A stretch of 64,000 bases of DNA from Streptomyces sp. NRRL F-6131 (GTDB lineage Bacteria > Actinomycetota > Actinomycetes > Streptomycetales > Streptomycetaceae): positions 62,001 through 126,000 of the forward strand of contig JOHN01000012.1 of the NCBI GenBank assembly GCA_000719695.1, written 5' to 3'. The notes below the pieces were generated by a model. It did not search any database, was not told the origin of the DNA, and saw only the letters and a list, made by a program, of their open reading frames with translations. A program made the position numbers and the translations under genes. Every line of letters begins with the position of its first letter. Position 1 is the first letter of the stretch. Of the stretch, positions 59,899-64,000 are shown one piece after another.

Positions 59899-62800
59899 CC
59901 GGCAGCGGCAGGGCCTCGTTCACCCAGGAGCGCTTCTACTTCCTCAACGAACTGCAACCCGGCAACCCCGCCTACGTGGTGGCGTTCGCCCTGCGGATGA
60001 CCGGCGCGCTGGACCGCGAGCGGCTGGCCGCGGCGGTCCGCGCCGTGACCGCCCGGCACGCCGTGCTGCGCACCGGGTTCGCCGTCCGGGACGGCGAGTT
60101 GACGCAACTGGTCAACGACGCGGCGGAACCGGGGATCACGCTCGTCGAGCACCCGCCGGCCGACCGCGCGACCCAGGACCGGCAGCTCCGCGACCTGGTG
60201 GCCACCGAGGCCCGCAGGCCGTTCGCGCTGGCCGCCGGCCAGGTGCTGCGGGCCACGATCGTCTCCTGGGACGCCGACCGGCACGCCCTGGTCGTGCTGG
60301 TGCACCACATCGCCTGCGACGGATGGGCGGTGGGGCTGCTGCTGGACGACCTCGCGGCGCAGTACAACGGCCGGGAGACGGCCGCACCGGCCACCTCCTA
60401 CCTGGAGTACGCCGAGGCCCAGCGCACCCTGTGGGAGAAGCACACCCGGCGCCTGGAGCACTGGCGCGAACTGCTGGCCGGCGCCCCGAAGCTCGCCCTG
60501 CACACCGACCGCCCCCGGCCCGGCGTACTGACCCACCAGGGCTCGGTGCTGCGCCGGCCGGTGGACCCCGAGCTGGTCCACCGCCTCACCGGCTGGGCCA
60601 AGGAGCACGGGGTCACCCTGTTCGCGGTGGCGCTCGCCGCCTACGCCAGGGTGCTCTCCCGGCACGCCCGCCAGTCGGAGGTGGTGATCGGCGTCCCGGT
60701 GGCCAACCGGCTGGACGAGGCGGAGGAGCAGCTGGTCGGCTGTCTGGTCAACACGCTGCCCGTCCGCGTCGACCTGACCGGCGAACCCGACTTCGCCGAC
60801 CTGGTCACCCGGACGTGGCGGACCGCGCTGACCGCGCTCGGCGACCAGGACGTGCCGTTCGAGCGGATCGTCCAGGCGGTCGGCGAGGAGCGCCAGCTCA
60901 GCCACGCCCCCGTCTTCCAGACCATGCTGACGGTGCAGAACTTCACCTTCACCGTCCCGGACTTCACCGGGCTGACGGTGTCCGAGGTGGACGTGGAGAT
61001 CGAGGCGGCCCGCTTCGACCTCGGCCTGACCCTGGACGTCTCCACCCGGTCGCCGTTCCTGCGGGCCGACTTCAGCACCGAGCTGTTCGACGGGGCGACC
61101 GTCGCCGGCCTGGTCTCGCACTTCCACGCCCTGCTGGAGTCCCTGGTCGCCGGGCCGGGCGGCGAGCCCACCATGGTGGACGCGCAGGAGCACCGGCTGC
61201 TCACCGAGGGCTGGAACCCGCCGGTCGAGCCGCCGCCGGGCGACCGCCCGTCCGTCCTGCGGCTGTTCCGCGAGCACGCCGCCGCCGCGCCGCACCACGT
61301 GGCGCTGGTGCACCGCGGGCAGCGGACCAGCTACCGGGAGCTCGACGAGTGGTCCACCCGGATCGCCGCCGGGCTGCGCCGGGCCGGTGTGCGCACCGGC
61401 AGCCGGGTCGGACTGCTGCTCGGCCGCTCCCCGGCGATGCTCGCCGCGATCCTCGGCACGTGGAAGGCCGGCGGCGCCTACGTGCCGCTCGACCCCGCGC
61501 ACCCGCGCCGGCGCCTGGAGCTGATCCTGGACAGCGCCGAACCGGACGTCGTCCTGGTGGAGGAGGAGACCGCCGACCTCGCCCGGCAGCTCACCGAGGG
61601 CCGCGGCACCGTACGGCTGGACGCCCGGCACACCGACGAAGCACCCGAACCCCCGACCGCGTGGCCCGACCCGTCGGACATCGCCTACGTGATGTACACC
61701 TCCGGCTCGACCGGGGTCCCCAAGGGCGTGATGGTGCGCCACCGCGGCCTGGACGCCCTGTTCGGCCCGCGCCCGTGCGGCCTGGCCACCGACGGCGGTG
61801 ACACCTGGCTGGCCGCGCACAACTTCTCCTTCGACGTCTCGGTCCTGGAGATCCTCGGTGCGCTGACCACCGGGAGCCGCCTGGTCGTCGCCGACCAGGA
61901 GGACGTGCTCGACCCGGCCCGCCTGGCCCGGCTGATCCACGCCGAACGGGTCACGGTGGTCAACCTCACGCCGAGCCTGCTGTACCGGGTCCTGCCGCCG
62001 TTCTTCGACACCCTCGACGCCGACCGGTCCCCGGTGCGCTACGTGGTCCTGGTCGGTGAGGCGCTGAGCTGGTCCCGGCTGGCCGCGCTGGTCGACCCCG
62101 AGCGGCTGCCCGCGGTCTTCGTCAACATGTACGGCGTCACCGAGGCCACCATCGTGAACACCGTCGTCGAGGTGCCGGCCGCGGACCTGGGCCGGGTGCG
62201 CGAGGGCAGCATCGGCGTGCCGCTGCCCGCCAACCGCTGCTACGTGCTCGACGACCGGCAGCGGCCCACCGGCATCGACGTACCCGGCGAGCTGTACCTG
62301 GCCGGCGAGCTGGTCGCCGCGGGGTACATCGGCGAGCCCGAACTCACCACGGCGCGCTTCGGCGCCGACCCGTACGCCCCCGGCGAGCTCTACCGGACCG
62401 GGGACATCGTCCGCTGGGCCCCCGAGGGCGGGCTGGTCTACATCGGCCGGGAGGACACCCAGGTGAAGGTGCGCGGCCACCGGGTCGAACTCGCCGACGT
62501 CGAGACGGCGTTCCTGCGCCGTCCCGGGGTGCGCCAGTGCGTGGCCGTGGTCGAGGCCGAGGAGCTGATCGCGTTCGTCTGCGCCGACCCCGGGGCGGGC
62601 GGGGAGCGCGAGCTGCGCGCCGCGGTCCGCGACGAGCTGCCCGGTTACATGGTGCCGTCCCGGATCGTGCCGGTGGAGCGCGTCCCGCTGAACCCCAACG
62701 GGAAGGTCGACCGGCGGCGCCTGCTCGCCGAGCACGCCACCGCGCCCGCGGTGCGCGCCGCCGTCCCGACCGCCGCCCCGTCCGGCGCCCCGGCCACCGG

Positions 62801-63119
62801 CGGGGACTCCCTCACCGCGCGGATCCGGCAGATCTGGGCCGAGGTGCTGCGCCGGCCCGACCTCGAACCCACCGACAACTTCTTCGACGTGGGCGGCAGC
62901 AGCTTCGCGCTGATCACCGTCCGGGAGCGGATGGCGCAGACCGGGCTGGAACTCTCCGTCACCGATCTCTTCCGGCACGGCACGGTCGCCAACTGCGCCG
63001 CGCACTTCCGGCAGGCACCGACCGACGTGCCCGCCGACGACCGGACCGCGCTGCGCAAGCGCGGCCGCGACGAACTCGCCCGACGACGCCGACTCACCAG
63101 GGGGCACGAGCATGTCTGA
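59895..63119 (+). CDS. NRPS module: condensation, adenylation, carrier
   Basis: 1,074 residues from ATG 59895. Condensation domain (1-430) with TQERFYFLNELQPGNPAYVV and HHIACDG (HHxxxDG, about 137-143). Adenylation domain (about 450-920): YVMYTSGSTGVPKGVMVRHR, FSFDVSVLEILGALTTGSRL, NLTPSLLYRVL, VLVGEALSWSRL, NMYGVTEATIVNTVV. The code reads D-V-L-N-V-V-M-I-V-K, matching no common amino acid. Carrier domain (about 970-1045) with NFFDVGGSSFALI; the modified Ser is in GGSS. It overlaps the following ketosynthase gene, so the assembly line continues there. Confidence 0.93.
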   Translation: MTGSGRASFTQERFYFLNELQPGNPAYVVAFALRMTGALDRERLAAAVRAVTARHAVLRTGFAVRDGELTQLVNDAAEPGITLVEHPPADRATQDRQLRDLVATEARRPFALAAGQVLRATIVSWDADRHALVVLVHHIACDGWAVGLLLDDLAAQYNGRETAAPATSYLEYAEAQRTLWEKHTRRLEHWRELLAGAPKLALHTDRPRPGVLTHQGSVLRRPVDPELVHRLTGWAKEHGVTLFAVALAAYARVLSRHARQSEVVIGVPVANRLDEAEEQLVGCLVNTLPVRVDLTGEPDFADLVTRTWRTALTALGDQDVPFERIVQAVGEERQLSHAPVFQTMLTVQNFTFTVPDFTGLTVSEVDVEIEAARFDLGLTLDVSTRSPFLRADFSTELFDGATVAGLVSHFHALLESLVAGPGGEPTMVDAQEHRLLTEGWNPPVEPPPGDRPSVLRLFREHAAAAPHHVALVHRGQRTSYRELDEWSTRIAAGLRRAGVRTGSRVGLLLGRSPAMLAAILGTWKAGGAYVPLDPAHPRRRLELILDSAEPDVVLVEEETADLARQLTEGRGTVRLDARHTDEAPEPPTAWPDPSDIAYVMYTSGSTGVPKGVMVRHRGLDALFGPRPCGLATDGGDTWLAAHNFSFDVSVLEILGALTTGSRLVVADQEDVLDPARLARLIHAERVTVVNLTPSLLYRVLPPFFDTLDADRSPVRYVVLVGEALSWSRLAALVDPERLPAVFVNMYGVTEATIVNTVVEVPAADLGRVREGSIGVPLPANRCYVLDDRQRPTGIDVPGELYLAGELVAAGYIGEPELTTARFGADPYAPGELYRTGDIVRWAPEGGLVYIGREDTQVKVRGHRVELADVETAFLRRPGVRQCVAVVEAEELIAFVCADPGAGGERELRAAVRDELPGYMVPSRIVPVERVPLNPNGKVDRRRLLAEHATAPAVRAAVPTAAPSGAPATGGDSLTARIRQIWAEVLRRPDLEPTDNFFDVGGSSFALITVRERMAQTGLELSVTDLFRHGTVANCAAHFRQAPTDVPADDRTALRKRGRDELARRRRLTRGHEHV

Positions 63120-64000
63120 CGACCAGGGACAGGACCGGATCGCGATCATCGGCATGGGGATCAGGCTCCCCGGCGCCGGACGGGACCTCGACCGCTACTG
63201 GCAGGACATCGAGAACGGCACCGAATCGATCTCCTTCTTCTCGCGCGAGCAACTGATGGGCTGGGGCGTCCCCGAGGAGGTCGTCGACAACCCGAACTTC
63301 ATCCCCGCCCGCGCCGTCCTCGACGACTACGACCACTTCGACCACCGGCTGTTCGGTTACTCCCCGCAGGACGCCGTCCTGATGGACCCCCAGCAGCGGA
63401 TCCTGCTCGAGTGCGCCTGGGGCGCGCTGGAGCACGCGGGCTACCCGCCGATCGCGGCGGACGGCAACCGCACCGCCGTGTACGTCGGCACCGGGATGAA
63501 CGTCTACCTGCTCGACATCCTGTGGCCGAACGCCCGCGCGGTGAAGTCCGCCGGCGGCCTCGGCGTGCTCACCTCCAGCGACAAGGACTACGCCGCCACC
63601 CGGATCGCCTACAAGCTCAACCTCCAGGGCGCCGCCTTCTCGGTGCAGACCGCCTGCTCCACCTCGCTGGTCGCCATCCACCTGGCCGTCCAGAGCCTGC
63701 TCACCTACGAGGCCGACATGGTCCTCGCCGGCGCCGCCTCCTCCGGCCCGCCCACCCGGCGGGGCCACTTCTACGCCCCCGGCGGCACCTTCTCCCGGGA
63801 CGGCCACTGCCGTACCTTCGACGTGGCGGCGGACGGCACGGCCGACGCCGACGGCGGCGGCGTACTGGTGCTCAAGCGACTGGAGGACGCGATCCGGGAC
63901 AACGACACCGTCCACGCCGTGATCGCGGGCACCGCCGCCGTCAACGACGGCGCCCGCAAGGCCGGATTCACCGCGCCGGGCGTCGAGGGCCAGGCCACCA
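63112..64000 (+). CDS. Polyketide synthase beginning with a ketosynthase domain (3' truncated)
   Basis: ATG 63112 overlaps the NRPS stop by 8 bases. The visible 296 residues are a KS domain from its start: IAIIGMGIRLPGAGRDLDRY, LFGYSPQDAVLMDPQQRILL, active Cys182 in VQTACSTSLVAIHLAVQSLL and the GTADADGGGVLVLKRLEDAI segment. The first catalytic His region lies beyond the window. With the C-A-PCP gene before it, an amino acid is passed from carrier to KS, a hybrid NRPS-PKS step. Confidence 0.95.
   Translation, partial: MSDDQGQDRIAIIGMGIRLPGAGRDLDRYWQDIENGTESISFFSREQLMGWGVPEEVVDNPNFIPARAVLDDYDHFDHRLFGYSPQDAVLMDPQQRILLECAWGALEHAGYPPIAADGNRTAVYVGTGMNVYLLDILWPNARAVKSAGGLGVLTSSDKDYAATRIAYKLNLQGAAFSVQTACSTSLVAIHLAVQSLLTYEADMVLAGAASSGPPTRRGHFYAPGGTFSRDGHCRTFDVAADGTADADGGGVLVLKRLEDAIRDNDTVHAVIAGTAAVNDGARKAGFTAPGVEGQAT

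Overview
The window comes from a very high G+C actinomycete, most likely Streptomyces or Kitasatospora. The codon use, frequent GTG starts, short overlapping stop/start junctions (ATGA, GTGA), a rare TTA codon, and families typical of the group (AfsR-type SARP regulator, DUF574 methyltransferase, TipAS domain, ROK xylose repressor, Ser/Thr kinase, NRPS/PKS) all point there. No tRNA, rRNA, CRISPR array or insertion sequence was seen.

Left part (1-15.5 kb): the left edge holds the 3' end of a small gene with two copies of a 22-residue unit, followed by an HExxH protein and a TPR/2OG-Fe(II) oxygenase. This looks like the end of a RiPP locus: repeated core plus two hydroxylase-type maturases. Next come xylA, divergent xylB and a ROK repressor (xylose use), a UspA/anion-permease pair, a DUF574 methyltransferase, a frameshifted small gene, a nucleophile-less dienelactone-hydrolase-like protein, and a NarL-type two-component pair with a third overlapping small gene.

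15.5-28.6 kb: a secreted protein with two consecutive complete S1 protease domains, a GNAT-like protein, a second secreted S1 protease, then the most striking block. Two cobalamin riboswitches precede four exported proteins. Two have alpha-barrel (squalene-cyclase/prenyltransferase-like) repeats and two have DUF4430 domains, the two building blocks of animal transcobalamin/intrinsic factor. They run straight into an ECF transporter (T, fused A-A, S). Two of the four are free secreted proteins, one carries an LAATG sortase signal and one a C-terminal membrane helix. I infer an extracellular corrinoid capture-and-import system.

28.6-51.9 kb: a protein with terpene-synthase-like motifs and a zinc ribbon; an operon of a cis-prenyltransferase and a DUF2236/MpaB-type oxygenase fused to EF hands; an acyl-CoA-ligase-like enzyme behind a perfect palindrome; a free-standing TipAS domain; a small secreted M15-like peptidase; a Doc-like toxin/RHH antitoxin pair; a solitary LanB-type protein (possible peptide aminoacyl-tRNA ligase); a TmrB-like tunicamycin-resistance ATPase; a tautomerase; a membrane Ser/Thr kinase; a 1,357-residue protein of unknown function behind a G9 tract; an MDR oxidoreductase; an amidase.

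51.9-64 kb: the start of a hybrid NRPS-PKS cluster: a serine-type adenylation protein with half a condensation domain, a large AfsR-like activator, an APH-family protein, an MFS exporter, a C-A-PCP module and the first part of a ketosynthase cut by the window edge. A Crp-like palindrome lies just upstream of a good promoter for the first NRPS gene.
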